Shown: positions 8,573-17,974 of the stretch, in pieces | Layout of the letters: each line of letters begins with the position of its first letter | Numbering within the stretch: position 1 is the stretch's first letter | Origin: Polyangiaceae bacterium | Lineage (GTDB): Bacteria > Myxococcota_A > Polyangia > Polyangiales > Polyangiaceae | Assembly (NCBI GenBank): GCA_016715885.1 | Contig: JADJXL010000015.1 | Location: 248,001 to 312,000, forward strand | Direction: 5' to 3' | Length of the DNA stretch: 64,000 nt | Translations under genes and position numbers: made by a program | Notes under the pieces: model-generated | Database searches by the model: none | What the model saw: only the letters and a program-made list of their open reading frames with translations | Told to the model about the DNA's origin: nothing

Positions 8573-9040
8573 GTGGTCGTGCGCATCGTCGGAATTGGCA
8601 GAAAAGCCGGCGGGGACGACGGAGCTGGTCCGGCGGTCATCGAACGATTGCGCACGGAAGGCGAAACGAATGGATTCGAATTGCACGAAATCGGCGAGCC
8701 CTCGGCGTTGATCCCGCTGCTCGAAGGCGCCGACCGAGTTATCGTGGTGGATGCTGCGCTCGGTGCAGGCGCCCCTGGTACGGTGCTCGTCGTTCGTCCG
8801 GAAGACGTGGAAACTGCTCCGATTTCTTCCGTTTCGACGCACGGCATGAGCGTCGGGCAAGCAATAGCGCTTGCCCGAGCCGTTTCGTCCGAAAAGGTTT
8901 GTCCACATATTTACCTGGTTGCCATTGCTGCCGAAAAACCCGCCGGAGTGGTCTTTGGTTTGTCCTCGGCAGTATCGGCTTCCATCAACGAAGCCGCACG
9001 AACGGCTCGCGCGCTTGCGCGTCACACTGCGGAGGCTTGA
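8573..9040 (+). CDS. Hydrogenase maturation endopeptidase (HyaD/HybD/HycI family)
   Basis: The 155-residue peptidase (M52 family) cleaves the C-terminal tail of the large subunit after nickel insertion. It has the GIG-x4-DDGAGP loop near the N-terminus, an acidic VVVDAALGAG strand and the STHGMS histidine. These are the positions of the nickel-recognition ligands in HybD. The usual Asn of the GN motif is replaced by Arg (GIGRK). It starts with GTG and sits directly behind hydA, its substrate, in the operon. Confidence 0.85.
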   Translation: MVVRIVGIGRKAGGDDGAGPAVIERLRTEGETNGFELHEIGEPSALIPLLEGADRVIVVDAALGAGAPGTVLVVRPEDVETAPISSVSTHGMSVGQAIALARAVSSEKVCPHIYLVAIAAEKPAGVVFGLSSAVSASINEAARTARALARHTAEA

Positions 9041-9049
9041 CGAGGTTTC

Positions 9050-9391
9050 ATGCACGAATCATCGCTGGGTCGAGATGTTTTGCGAGCGGTGCTCGAACGA
9101 GCTGCTGAAGCAGGGGCCACGCGCGTGCGTGTCGTACGCGGTCACGTGTCGGAAACAGAATGGCTGGACCCCGAGGCGATCGCATTTCATTTCGCCGCTT
9201 TTGCGCGAGGGACGGCTGCCGAAGGCGCGCGCCTGGAATTGACGACGAAGTGGGTCGAAGCCGATTGCCAGAATTGCGGCAAACGCTACAAGCCCGACCA
9301 CCACGTGATGCTCTGCCCGCATTGTGGATCGACGGAGGCCGAGCTCTTGGGCGAAACGGGATTGCGCATCGAAACGATCGAGGTTGATTAG
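9050..9391 (+). CDS. hypA: Hydrogenase nickel insertion protein HypA
   Basis: HypA delivers nickel to the large subunit. The protein has 113 residues and begins MHESS, giving the His2 nickel ligand. Its zinc site is formed by two CxxC motifs (Cys73/76 and Cys89/92). The length is normal for the family. It starts 9 bases after the protease gene and is followed 8 bases later by hypF. Its usual GTPase partner HypB is not encoded anywhere in this window. Confidence 0.92.
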   Translation: MHESSLGRDVLRAVLERAAEAGATRVRVVRGHVSETEWLDPEAIAFHFAAFARGTAAEGARLELTTKWVEADCQNCGKRYKPDHHVMLCPHCGSTEAELLGETGLRIETIEVD

Positions 9392-9399
9392 GAGCGTTC

Positions 9400-11682
9400 A
9401 TGCGCATGTCCTTGCATGTGAGGGGGGTGGTGCAGGGCGTGGGCTTTCGGCCGTTCGTGCATCATCACGCGACGCTGCTGGGTTTGTCCGGTTGGATTAA
9501 AAATGGCCGGTCGGGTGTGGACATCGAGGTATCTGGGCCCGGCGAGCGCATTGCGCAATTCTGCGAAGCGCTCGAGCGAGACTTGCCGCCACCCGGAAAA
9601 GTAACGTCGGTCGATAGGCAATGGCTCGACGATGTGGTTGAATCGACATCTGATTTCCACATTCTGACAAGTGACGAAGACAAGGCACCGCGGGCGCTTT
9701 TGCCTCCGGATTTGGCGACGTGCAGGGATTGCTTGGCCGAGGTGTTTTCCGCATCGGATCGCCGGAGCGGGTATGCGCTGACGTGTTGCGCGCGCTGCGG
9801 GCCGCGATATTCGATCGTCGAGGATTTGCCGTACGACCGGTCGCGAACGACGATGCGCACGTTCGTTCGATGCGAGGATTGCTCGAGCGAATACGACGAT
9901 CCATCCGATCGACGCTTTCATGCCGAGCCGATCGCGTGTCCGCGTTGTGGTCCGCAATTGTCGCTCCTGTCGAATACGGGCGAGCTGCTCGGTGCAGGAA
10001 ATGCTGCATTGTCCCTTGCCGCGGCGAATTTGCGCGAAGGATCGATTCTGGCATTACGTGGATTGGGCGGATTTCAATTGCTCTGTTTGGCGACGGATGG
10101 TTTGGTCGTAAAGGAATTACGCAAACGCAAGCACCGCGACGACAAACCTTTTGCGGTATTGTTTGCGAATATCGAAACGATTTCTGAATATGCTGCCATT
10201 ACAGCGGCTGAAAAGCTGACACTCGAAGGGCCGAGCGCGCCCATCGTGCTGGTGCGGAAAAAAGAAACCGCGACACTGGCGAACGAAGTTGCTCCAAATT
10301 GCCCGCTCGTTGGAGCGATGCTGCCGACGACTGCAATGCATCGCATGCTGGCGGATGCCGTGGGGCAGCCGCTGGTATGCACGAGCGGTAACATTTCGGG
10401 CGAGCCGCTTTGTGTGGATTCAAAGGTTGCTCTCAACAAACTCGGAACCATTGCTGATGCATTCTTGACACATGACCGGCCGATCACGCGGCCCATTGAC
10501 GATTCCGTCGTTCGCGAAGGTCCGTTTGGCATGACCGTTTTGCGCCGAGCTCGCGGTTTTGCTCCCCTGCCCGTTTTTCGATTGCCGGACCCGCGGTGTA
10601 TTCTGGGTGTGGGTGCGTTTTTGAAGAGCACGGTGAGCCTTTCCGTGCGCGGCGACGTCGTCATGAGCCAGCACCTTGGAGACATGGACGACGCCACGTC
10701 CGTCGATTTGCTCGAAACGACCATTCGAGACATGGTGCGTTTTTTCGACGCGCGGCCCGATGTGATTGCGTGCGATTTGCATCCGGATTTCGCTTCGACG
10801 CGGCTCGCCGAACGATTGGCGACGCAATGGCGCGTGCCGCTCGTGCGCGTGCAGCATCATCATGCGCACGTGGCTGCGGTTTTGGCCGAACATGGTATCG
10901 ACGAGGAAGTTTTTGCGCTCGCTTGGGATGGTTATGGGTTTGGCCTGGATGAACAAGCGTGGGGCGGTGAAGCATTCGTCATTCGTCCCGGTGTTTGTCG
11001 CCGCGTGGGTCATCTAAAACCGTTTCGGCTGCCGGGTGGAGACAAAGCGGCTTACGAACCTCGCCGGAGCGCGCTGGGGCTTCTTTCCATGGCATTGGGC
11101 AAAGATGCATTGCATTTCGGTAAATCGCTCTGGCCCGATCGTTCGGCCGAAGCACTGCTTCAAGCAATGGAGCGCGGGTTTTCTGCGCCTTGGACGACGA
11201 GCATGGGGCGGCTTTTCGATGCAGCAGCGGCTCTTATGGGAATGCGCAACGTGTGCACGTTCGAAGGACAAGCCGCCATGGAGCTGGAATGGTCTGCCGA
11301 GACAAACGCATTCGATTTGCCGGAGCCTTATCCGATTTCACTGTCGGATGGTCCCGTGTGGATTGCGGACCTCGCGCCGCTCGTGCAAAGGCTTTTGGCG
11401 CATCGAGCGCGTGGAATGGCCGCATCGGAAATGGCTGCACGCTTCATTTCGAGCGTCGTGGATCTCGGCGTGCGTTATTGCGAGCGAGCGGGGCTACCTC
11501 GCGTCGTACTTTCGGGGGGATGTTTTCAAAATGATTTGCTCACGCGAGCGCTCGTGGAGCGCCTTTTGCGCAGAGGGCTGCAACCGCTCTTGCCGGCGCA
11601 GGTGCCGATCAATGACGGCGGTATTTCGGCGGGTCAAGTGGCGGTTGCATCTCGCGTGACGATGCATCAAGAAGGTGACTGA
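9400..11682 (+). CDS. hypF: Carbamoyltransferase HypF
   Basis: HypF makes the thiocarboxamide precursor of the iron-bound cyanide ligands from carbamoyl phosphate and passes it to HypE. The 760 residues show the expected order: acylphosphatase domain (VVQGVGFRPFV, residues about 10-90), zinc-finger pairs CRDC, CARC, CEDC and CPRC (about 105-185), a YrdC-like domain (about 200-385) and a Kae1-like carbamoyltransferase part (about 400-760) with the HHHAH motif and a GGCFQN turn. Its stop overlaps the ATG of hypC by one base. Confidence 0.95.
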   Translation: MRMSLHVRGVVQGVGFRPFVHHHATLLGLSGWIKNGRSGVDIEVSGPGERIAQFCEALERDLPPPGKVTSVDRQWLDDVVESTSDFHILTSDEDKAPRALLPPDLATCRDCLAEVFSASDRRSGYALTCCARCGPRYSIVEDLPYDRSRTTMRTFVRCEDCSSEYDDPSDRRFHAEPIACPRCGPQLSLLSNTGELLGAGNAALSLAAANLREGSILALRGLGGFQLLCLATDGLVVKELRKRKHRDDKPFAVLFANIETISEYAAITAAEKLTLEGPSAPIVLVRKKETATLANEVAPNCPLVGAMLPTTAMHRMLADAVGQPLVCTSGNISGEPLCVDSKVALNKLGTIADAFLTHDRPITRPIDDSVVREGPFGMTVLRRARGFAPLPVFRLPDPRCILGVGAFLKSTVSLSVRGDVVMSQHLGDMDDATSVDLLETTIRDMVRFFDARPDVIACDLHPDFASTRLAERLATQWRVPLVRVQHHHAHVAAVLAEHGIDEEVFALAWDGYGFGLDEQAWGGEAFVIRPGVCRRVGHLKPFRLPGGDKAAYEPRRSALGLLSMALGKDALHFGKSLWPDRSAEALLQAMERGFSAPWTTSMGRLFDAAAALMGMRNVCTFEGQAAMELEWSAETNAFDLPEPYPISLSDGPVWIADLAPLVQRLLAHRARGMAASEMAARFISSVVDLGVRYCERAGLPRVVLSGGCFQNDLLTRALVERLLRRGLQPLLPAQVPINDGGISAGQVAVASRVTMHQEGD

Positions 11683-11921
11683 TGTGTCTGGGTGTGCCTG
11701 GTAAAATTCTCGATGTGAAGCAAGGAGACTTGCGGACGGGACGCGTTGCATTCGGCGGTATCGTACGCGACGTGTGCTTGGAATACGTTCCGGAGGCCAG
11801 CGAGGGGGATTGGGTGATCGTGCACGTGGGTTTTGCGATTAGCCGGATCGACGAAGCCGAGGCGGCGCGGACGCTGTCGTATCTAGAACAAATGGGCGAG
11901 CTCGAAGGCGCTGAGTCATGA
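11682..11921 (+). CDS. hypC: Hydrogenase assembly chaperone HypC
   Basis: The 79-residue chaperone works with HypD to assemble the Fe(CN)2CO group and then binds the large subunit. It begins MCLGVPGKIL; the Cys2 that contacts HypD and the iron is present. A GGIVRDVCLEYVP strand follows. Its ATG overlaps the hypF stop and its stop overlaps the hypD ATG, so the three are translationally coupled. Confidence 0.93.
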   Translation: MCLGVPGKILDVKQGDLRTGRVAFGGIVRDVCLEYVPEASEGDWVIVHVGFAISRIDEAEAARTLSYLEQMGELEGAES

Positions 11922-13009
11922 AATACGTGGACGAATATCGAGATGAAGCGCTTTGTCGCCGTTATGCCGAGGCGATTGCGGCAAAGCTTAGTCGGCCGTG
12001 GCGCATCATGGAGGTTTGCGGCGGACAAACGCATGCGATCGTTCGCTTTGGCATCGACAAACTGCTACCTCCGTCGCTTTCGCTGCTTCATGGGCCGGGT
12101 TGTCCGGTGTGCGTGACGCCCATCGAAGTGCTGGATCGGGCGATGGCGATTGCGTCGAGGCCCGAGGTCATTTTCTGTTCGTTTGGGGACATGCTTCGCG
12201 TCCCCGGATCGGAGCAGGATTTGTTTGCGGCCAAGAGTGCGGGGGCCGATGTGCGAATGGTGTATTCGCCGCTCGATGCGCTGCAAATTGCCGAGAAACA
12301 TCCGGACAAGCAGGTGGTGTTTTTCGCGGTGGGTTTCGAAACGACCGCTCCGGCGAATGCAATGGCCATTCGAGAAGCGCATCGTCGCGGCATGCAAAAT
12401 TTTTCGCTGCTCGTATCGCACGTGCTCGTGCCACCGGCGCTCGAAGCGATTTTATCGGCATCCGAACGAAACGTGGATGCATTTTTGGCAGCAGGTCACG
12501 TGTGTGCCGTCATGGGATTCAATGAATATGGGCCGATTGCACAGAAGCATCACGTTCCCATCGTGGTGACGGGATTCGAGCCGGCGGATATTTTGCAGGG
12601 CATTTCGATGTGCGTCTCGCAGCTCGAAGAAGGGCGGACCGAGGTCGAAAACCAATATACGAGGGCTGTGCGAAAAGATGGCAATGAATCGGCGCAACGC
12701 GTCGTTTCGGAAGTTTTTTGTGTGGTCCCTCGAAAATGGCGCGGTATTGGAGACATTCCGCAAAGTGGTCTCGGGATTCGCGAAAAATACGCTGCATTCG
12801 ATGCGGAAAAGCGGTTTGCCGTAAGTGACATCGTGGCGGAGGAGCCGGCCGAATGTAAAAGCGGGCTCGTGCTGCAAGGAATTTTGAAGCCGAGCGATTG
12901 TCCGGCATTTGGTGTGCGGTGTACGCCCGAAAGGCCGCTCGGGGCCACGATGGTATCGTCCGAAGGGGCGTGCGCAGCTTATTATCGATATCGAAGGGCG
13001 GGGCTTTGA
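11918..13009 (+). CDS. hypD: Hydrogenase Fe-S maturation protein HypD
   Basis: HypD is the iron-sulfur scaffold on which the iron of the active site receives its cyanide and CO ligands. The 363-residue protein has the conserved EVCGGQTHAI motif (Cys34), GPGCPVCVTP (Cys62, Cys65) and, near the C-terminus, further Cys of the [4Fe-4S] region (AECKSGLVLQGILKPSDC and FGVRC). Length is normal. It overlaps hypC by 4 bases and hypE by 1 base. Confidence 0.95.
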   Translation: MKYVDEYRDEALCRRYAEAIAAKLSRPWRIMEVCGGQTHAIVRFGIDKLLPPSLSLLHGPGCPVCVTPIEVLDRAMAIASRPEVIFCSFGDMLRVPGSEQDLFAAKSAGADVRMVYSPLDALQIAEKHPDKQVVFFAVGFETTAPANAMAIREAHRRGMQNFSLLVSHVLVPPALEAILSASERNVDAFLAAGHVCAVMGFNEYGPIAQKHHVPIVVTGFEPADILQGISMCVSQLEEGRTEVENQYTRAVRKDGNESAQRVVSEVFCVVPRKWRGIGDIPQSGLGIREKYAAFDAEKRFAVSDIVAEEPAECKSGLVLQGILKPSDCPAFGVRCTPERPLGATMVSSEGACAAYYRYRRAGL

Positions 13010-14070
13010 TGTCCGATCGAAATTTCGATCTGGTTTGTCCGGTCCCCGTTCACCATTCGACGGTGCAGCTCGCGCATGGCGGCGGGGGTAGGCTTTCGCG
13101 CGAGATCATCGAGACGGTATTTCGCCCGGCATTCGGGGGACTTTCGCGCACGAATCGGCACGACAGCGCGGTCTTCGAAACGACGGGCAAACGATTGGCC
13201 ATGACCACCGACGGGTACGTGGTAAAACCCATGTTTTTCCCGGGTGGTGACATTGGCAAATTGGCCATCTGCGGGACGATCAATGATTTGGCCATGGCGG
13301 GCGCTTGGCCCAAATATCTGTCGGCATCGTTCGTCATCGAAGAAGGTTTACCATTTGCGGATCTCGAGCGTATTGCATCGTCGATGGGTTCTGCAGCGCA
13401 CGCCGCGGGGGTCGAAATCGTTACCGGTGATACAAAAGTCGTCGATCGAGGCAAAGGTGATGGTGTATTCGTGACGACGACGGGCATAGGGCTTGTGCCG
13501 GACGGCATTACCGTTGGGCCAAACGAGGTTCGTCCGGGCGATGTGGTGCTCGTGAGCGGCGATGTGGGGCGACACGGAATCGCGGTGTTGTCGGCGCGGG
13601 AAGGGCTCGTTTTGGAAGGTCCGATCGAAAGCGATTGCGCACCGCTACACGAAATCGTGCGGGCGCTCGTGGAGGCTGGCATCGCGTTGCATTGCATGCG
13701 AGATCCGACGCGCGGAGGACTCGCGTCGGTGCTCAATGAAATTGCAATGGATGGAGGCGTCGATATTCAAATTGACGAAAAGGCCGTGCCGGTAAGTGAC
13801 GTCGTGCGCGGTGCGTGCGAGCTATTTGGGCTCGATCCACTGTACGTCGCGTGCGAGGGGCGCATGGTGGCGTTCGTTCCGGAACGTGATGCCGACCGTG
13901 CGCTTTCTGTCATGCGTAATCAGCGCGATGCCGTCGCGGCACAGCGCGTCGGCATTGTGGTCGCAAATGCACCATCGGGTCGCGACGGCCGCGTGACGCT
14001 TCGCGGGCGCCTCGGTACGACACGCCTGCTCGATCTTTTCGCGGGCGAACAACTTCCGCGCATTTGTTGA
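13009..14070 (+). CDS. hypE: Hydrogenase dehydratase HypE
   Basis: HypE dehydrates the carbamoyl group received from HypF on its C-terminal Cys to a thiocyanate and gives the cyanide to HypC-HypD. The 353-residue protein has the PurM/AIR-synthase fold with HGGGGRLSREII near residue 24, the ATP-binding TTDGYVVKP-x2-FPGGDIGKL region and CGTINDLAMAGA. It ends in the catalytic PRIC (Cys353). The ATG at 13009 overlaps the hypD stop. This is the last canonical gene of the hydrogenase operon. Confidence 0.94.
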   Translation: MSDRNFDLVCPVPVHHSTVQLAHGGGGRLSREIIETVFRPAFGGLSRTNRHDSAVFETTGKRLAMTTDGYVVKPMFFPGGDIGKLAICGTINDLAMAGAWPKYLSASFVIEEGLPFADLERIASSMGSAAHAAGVEIVTGDTKVVDRGKGDGVFVTTTGIGLVPDGITVGPNEVRPGDVVLVSGDVGRHGIAVLSAREGLVLEGPIESDCAPLHEIVRALVEAGIALHCMRDPTRGGLASVLNEIAMDGGVDIQIDEKAVPVSDVVRGACELFGLDPLYVACEGRMVAFVPERDADRALSVMRNQRDAVAAQRVGIVVANAPSGRDGRVTLRGRLGTTRLLDLFAGEQLPRIC

Positions 14071-14084
14071 TTGGTCGTGGTACC

Positions 14085-15320
14085 ATGGCACGAGCCATGG
14101 CAAACTCGCACGAATCGCCAACGTCGTTTTCCATTCATCCGGATGTATTGCTGTCGGCGCTGGACGAAGCGACGGCGCTCGTCGATCGACGCGGGCGTGT
14201 GCGGGCGATGAATCCACGCATGGAGGGGTTGTTTGCATCCGACGACATGGCGCGCAGAATACCTTTCACCTCCGTGGATGACGCATGGCGACTGGGATCG
14301 GGCGGGCGTGTCGACGAGAGTTTGCGAAGGGCCGTGATTGGAATCGAAGACGTGATTGCGGGAGCGCGCGAGCGATTCGAGACGGATCTGGGCGTGGATG
14401 GCGGGCTGCTTTTGGCGATTGCGTGTTCGATCGATGGCGGTCGCGGAACGCTCGTACGAATTCGCATGCGAACGGCCGAAGAGGAACATCGGGCGCGGTG
14501 TGTGGAAATCGTCGAAGCGATGCAGCTCGGGCTTTACGTGTATCGGCTCGAAGACACCCAGGACGAGGGGTCATTGCGGTGCGTTTACAGCAATCCCGCG
14601 GCGGAAGTGATTACGAATCGGCCCCGATCTCAATTCGTTGGAAATCTCCTCGACGAGATATCGCCCATTCCGAGGCAGTATGGGCTCTTGCGCCAATATG
14701 CCCAGGTAGTTTCGGAGAAAGAAACCAAAGAAATCGATTATGTCGTGAGCAATACTGCAACGGGCAAAACGACGCATTATGCCATTCGAGCGTTTCCGCT
14801 CTCCGGGCAATGTGTAGGATCGATCTTCGAGGACGTGACGGCTCGGCGATCCGCGGAAGAAGCGATGCGTCGTGAAGTGGCGCTCGTCGAATCGCAATCG
14901 GCGCTGCTCGAATTGGTCAGGCAGCTCTCGACGCCGCTCTTGCCATTGGCAGATGGAATCCTTGTAGCGCCGCTCGTCGGGCAAATGGACGAGGCGCGCG
15001 GCGCGCATTTCGTGGAATCGCTTCTTGCTGGAATCGAGCGCCACGCGGCCAAAGCCGTGCTCATCGATGTAACGGGCGTGCCATCGATTGACGCGTCGGT
15101 GGCCGAGCAGCTTTTGCGGGCGGCCCAAGCGGCCCGATTGCTCGGTACGCGGACGGCGCTCGTGGGGATATCGCCGAGTGTGGCGCGAACGATGGTGGAG
15201 ATGGGGTTCGACGCGACGGGGCTCGACATGTACGCCGATTTGCGTGCGGGAATGCGTGCGGCCGCGCAGTGGGGCCGGGCGGAGCTGGGCAAGGGGCGCG
15301 TGGACCGTCACAAAGCGTGA
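14085..15320 (+). CDS. PAS-STAS signalling protein (RsbR-like)
   Basis: The protein of 411 residues follows hypE by 14 bases and is probably co-transcribed with the hydrogenase genes. Two PAS-like regions (about residues 20-110 and 135-260) include LVDRRGRVRAMNP and an IFEDVTARRSAEE linker. A STAS domain follows (about 285-395, RQLSTPLLPLADGILVAPLV then VLIDVTGVPSIDAS). In RsbR proteins of stressosomes the same loop carries a phosphorylated Thr after the Asp. Here that position is Ala, with Ser next to it, so regulation may differ. It may sense redox or a small ligand. Starts at 14064 (TTG) or 14097 (ATG) are alternatives. Confidence 0.78.
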   Translation: MARAMANSHESPTSFSIHPDVLLSALDEATALVDRRGRVRAMNPRMEGLFASDDMARRIPFTSVDDAWRLGSGGRVDESLRRAVIGIEDVIAGARERFETDLGVDGGLLLAIACSIDGGRGTLVRIRMRTAEEEHRARCVEIVEAMQLGLYVYRLEDTQDEGSLRCVYSNPAAEVITNRPRSQFVGNLLDEISPIPRQYGLLRQYAQVVSEKETKEIDYVVSNTATGKTTHYAIRAFPLSGQCVGSIFEDVTARRSAEEAMRREVALVESQSALLELVRQLSTPLLPLADGILVAPLVGQMDEARGAHFVESLLAGIERHAAKAVLIDVTGVPSIDASVAEQLLRAAQAARLLGTRTALVGISPSVARTMVEMGFDATGLDMYADLRAGMRAAAQWGRAELGKGRVDRHKA

Positions 15321-15384
15321 GCTTTTGCTCGATCGTTGCGTTTTGGTCTTTTCTCGCGCAGGCGATAATGGCATCGTCTATGTT

Positions 15385-17793
15385 ATGCGAAAACTTGCAC
15401 TGCTCTTCGTTTCTTCGTCTTCTTTGATGTTGGCTTTTGCGGGGCAAGGTTGTGGCTCTTCGACACCTGCCGGTGCGCCCGGCGGTTCGGGGCCTGGAGG
15501 TTCCTCAGCCGGGGGATCCGCAGGCATGGGCGGCGACTCCACGTCCAGCGGAATGGCCGGATCGGGCGGCGATATTTTTTTCGATGCGGGTGGGGGCTGC
15601 ACGGGCAACGAATCGTGTGATGGCGGCGTGTGCACGGGCGGCGTATGTTGCGCAAAGGACCTCGCGTGCGGGAGCGTGTGTTGCGACGCGGGAGAAGTTT
15701 GCTCGTTCCAGAAATGCGTCGTACCTGGGGCGACGTGCGCGGATTCGGACGAATGCGGGGCGGCTGAATATTGTGAGTATTCGCTCGGTGAGCCGGGAAA
15801 TATGGGCAATCCCGATGCCGGATGCATGGGCGGGGCGCAAACGCCGTCGGGCAAGTGTTTACCAAGGCCGCCGGAGTGTGCCCCTGGAATGCCTCCGCCG
15901 AAGCCGAACGAGCCGCTCACGTGTCTCGAAGCTTGTCAGTACAAACCACCGGCCGACGCATTCAATCCCGAATTGAAGTTTGCCTGGGGTGGTCAATTGA
16001 GCTCGCCATTTACGACGGACGTGATGATGGCGCCCATCGTGCTCGAGCTCGACGACGATGATTGCGACGGAAAAGTAACAGCCAAAGACATCCCTGAAAT
16101 CATTTTCAGCACGTTCACGGCTGGGAACTACCAGGGAGCCGGTGTACTTCATGCCATTAGCATCGTCGGTGGAAACGTCGTGGAAAAATGGGCGGTTCCA
16201 GGAGCGCATCCGACGAAGCAATTGGCTGGTGGGAACATCGACGGGCAACCGGGAAACGAGATCGTGCATTGCAATGAAGGAATGGACGGCGGTGCGCGTG
16301 CGCTGCGAGCGGACGGAACGGAGCTTTGGAAGACGCCGCCCATGGGTTGTTTCATGCCGTCGATTGCGGACTTGGACGGGGACGGGCAGGTGGAGGTCAT
16401 CATCGAGGGCGGGATCCTCGACGGTGCGACGGGCACGATGAAAGCGACGTTCTCGACGCCGCTCGCGAGCTCGTTCGTGGTCAGCGACATCGACGGCGAT
16501 GGCAAGCTGGATATCGTGACGGGCAGTCAAGCATTCGATGCTGCGGGCATGCTGTTCGTCGATACGCAGACGGCCAATACGAGCTCGTTTTATGCAACGC
16601 AGGATTGGAAGAGCCCGTGGCCGGCCGTGGGTGATTTCGATAAAGATGGCAAACCAGAGATTGCGGTCGTGGACAACCTGAATCACGCGCTCGTGGTATG
16701 GCGATACGACGCCGCGGCGGCCGGGAAATTCGTGATCGTGCGGCCGGCGGTCGATATCAACGGGCCGCTCAGTCCGTCGCTTTGCCCGGGAGGAAGCTGG
16801 GGCAATACGCATGGAGGCGGTCCGCCGACGATTGCCGACTTCAATGGTGACGGGACGCCGGACGTGGCGATGGCGGGCGGCGTCGGTTATGCGGTGCTCG
16901 ACGGGAAAAAGCTCATGGATCCCAACATCGCAGGCGTGGAGACATTCTTGTGGATCAAGCAAACGTCGGATTGTTCGTCGGCTTCGACGGGAAGCACGGT
17001 CTTCGATTTCAACGGTGATGGGATCGCGGAGGTAGTGTATTCGGATCAGCAACGTCTGCGCGTATACGAAGGCCCGACGGGAAACGTGCTTTGGGAACGC
17101 TGCAACACGACGGCGACGCTCATTGAAAACCCAATCGTGGCCGACGTTGACAACGACGGGCATGCGGACATCATTGCGGTATCGAATGCGTATGGTCAAG
17201 GCGCTCCATCGCTTCAATGCAATGATGGCGTGAGCATCGCGCAATCCGGCGTGCGCATTTTCGGCGATACCACGGGCAAATGGGTACGAACTCGCCGCGT
17301 GTGGAACGAACATGCGTATCACATCACGAACGTGGAAGAGGACGGAACGATTCCGACGCCTGAAAAGCCCAATTATGCGCAGCCGGGTCTGAACAACTTC
17401 CGCCAAAACAAGCAACCTGGGAGCGAATTCGCAGCCCCGGACGCGATCATCTCTTTGGCGGCGCTTTGCGGCGTCGATTATGGCCTGCTCGCGACGATTC
17501 GAAACGTGGGCGAAGCATCATTGCCGGCAGGCGTGGTGGTCGGGTTTTACAAGGGCGACTACCCGAATGGCACGCTGCTCGGGCAAGTCGCCACGTCGAA
17601 AGTGCTCTACCCGGCGGAATCGGAATCGCTCGTCTTGCCGCTGCCGAATGCGACATCGGACATTACGAGCGGCGCCGTGCTGCTTTACGCGGTCGCGGAT
17701 GATTCGGGCATTCCGCATCCAGCATGGACCGAATGCCGCACCGACAACAACGTTTCCGCTGCGACGAGCGGAGCGTGCGATACGCCGAAGTAG
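15385..17793 (+). CDS. FG-GAP/VCBS-repeat lipoprotein
   Basis: The 802-residue protein has a signal peptide and lipobox (AGQGC, Cys23), then a long Gly/Ser linker and a Cys-rich region to about residue 180. The middle holds at least six calcium-loop repeats of the type D-(L/I/F/V)-D/N-G/K/N-DG-x2-(D/E)-(V/I): DLDGDGQVEV, DIDGDGKLDI, DFDKDGKPEI, DFNGDGTPDV, DFNGDGIAEV and DVDNDGHADI. Together these resemble an integrin-like beta-propeller. The last 120 residues look like a CARDB-type adhesive Ig domain (ATIRNVGEASLPAGVVVGFY). It is likely a surface protein for adhesion or sensing. Start 15385 is chosen because the signal peptide begins there. Confidence 0.82.
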   Translation: MRKLALLFVSSSSLMLAFAGQGCGSSTPAGAPGGSGPGGSSAGGSAGMGGDSTSSGMAGSGGDIFFDAGGGCTGNESCDGGVCTGGVCCAKDLACGSVCCDAGEVCSFQKCVVPGATCADSDECGAAEYCEYSLGEPGNMGNPDAGCMGGAQTPSGKCLPRPPECAPGMPPPKPNEPLTCLEACQYKPPADAFNPELKFAWGGQLSSPFTTDVMMAPIVLELDDDDCDGKVTAKDIPEIIFSTFTAGNYQGAGVLHAISIVGGNVVEKWAVPGAHPTKQLAGGNIDGQPGNEIVHCNEGMDGGARALRADGTELWKTPPMGCFMPSIADLDGDGQVEVIIEGGILDGATGTMKATFSTPLASSFVVSDIDGDGKLDIVTGSQAFDAAGMLFVDTQTANTSSFYATQDWKSPWPAVGDFDKDGKPEIAVVDNLNHALVVWRYDAAAAGKFVIVRPAVDINGPLSPSLCPGGSWGNTHGGGPPTIADFNGDGTPDVAMAGGVGYAVLDGKKLMDPNIAGVETFLWIKQTSDCSSASTGSTVFDFNGDGIAEVVYSDQQRLRVYEGPTGNVLWERCNTTATLIENPIVADVDNDGHADIIAVSNAYGQGAPSLQCNDGVSIAQSGVRIFGDTTGKWVRTRRVWNEHAYHITNVEEDGTIPTPEKPNYAQPGLNNFRQNKQPGSEFAAPDAIISLAALCGVDYGLLATIRNVGEASLPAGVVVGFYKGDYPNGTLLGQVATSKVLYPAESESLVLPLPNATSDITSGAVLLYAVADDSGIPHPAWTECRTDNNVSAATSGACDTPK

Positions 17794-17874
17794 AAGTAAT
17801 TGAGGATTGGAAGGTCGCTCCAGGGGCATAAGCGATAAGTGAGGGGAGGCAGTGAGGGGACTTTTGAATGTGTA

Positions 17875-17896
17875 GCGCGGGGTTTCAACCCCGCGC
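17875..17896. repeat. Near-perfect hairpin between convergent genes
   Basis: GCGCGGGGTT pairs with AACCCCGCGC around a TC centre, a 10-bp stem. It lies in the 181-base gap between the convergent FG-GAP lipoprotein and MATE genes. No T-tract follows on either strand. It could be a bidirectional transcription barrier or a dispersed REP-like element; copy number cannot be seen here. Confidence 0.5.
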
Positions 17897-17974
17897 GGAG
17901 GTGCAAAGGGCTCAAGTTAGCGCTTATACCACCATACCCCCCGAATCGAACCGCAACCGGGACAAAAGATCGCG

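Noticed and set aside
15859..17415. 518-residue minus-strand open frame opposite the FG-GAP lipoprotein
   Set aside because: Arg/His-rich composition and no motifs; the plus strand carries clear repeats.
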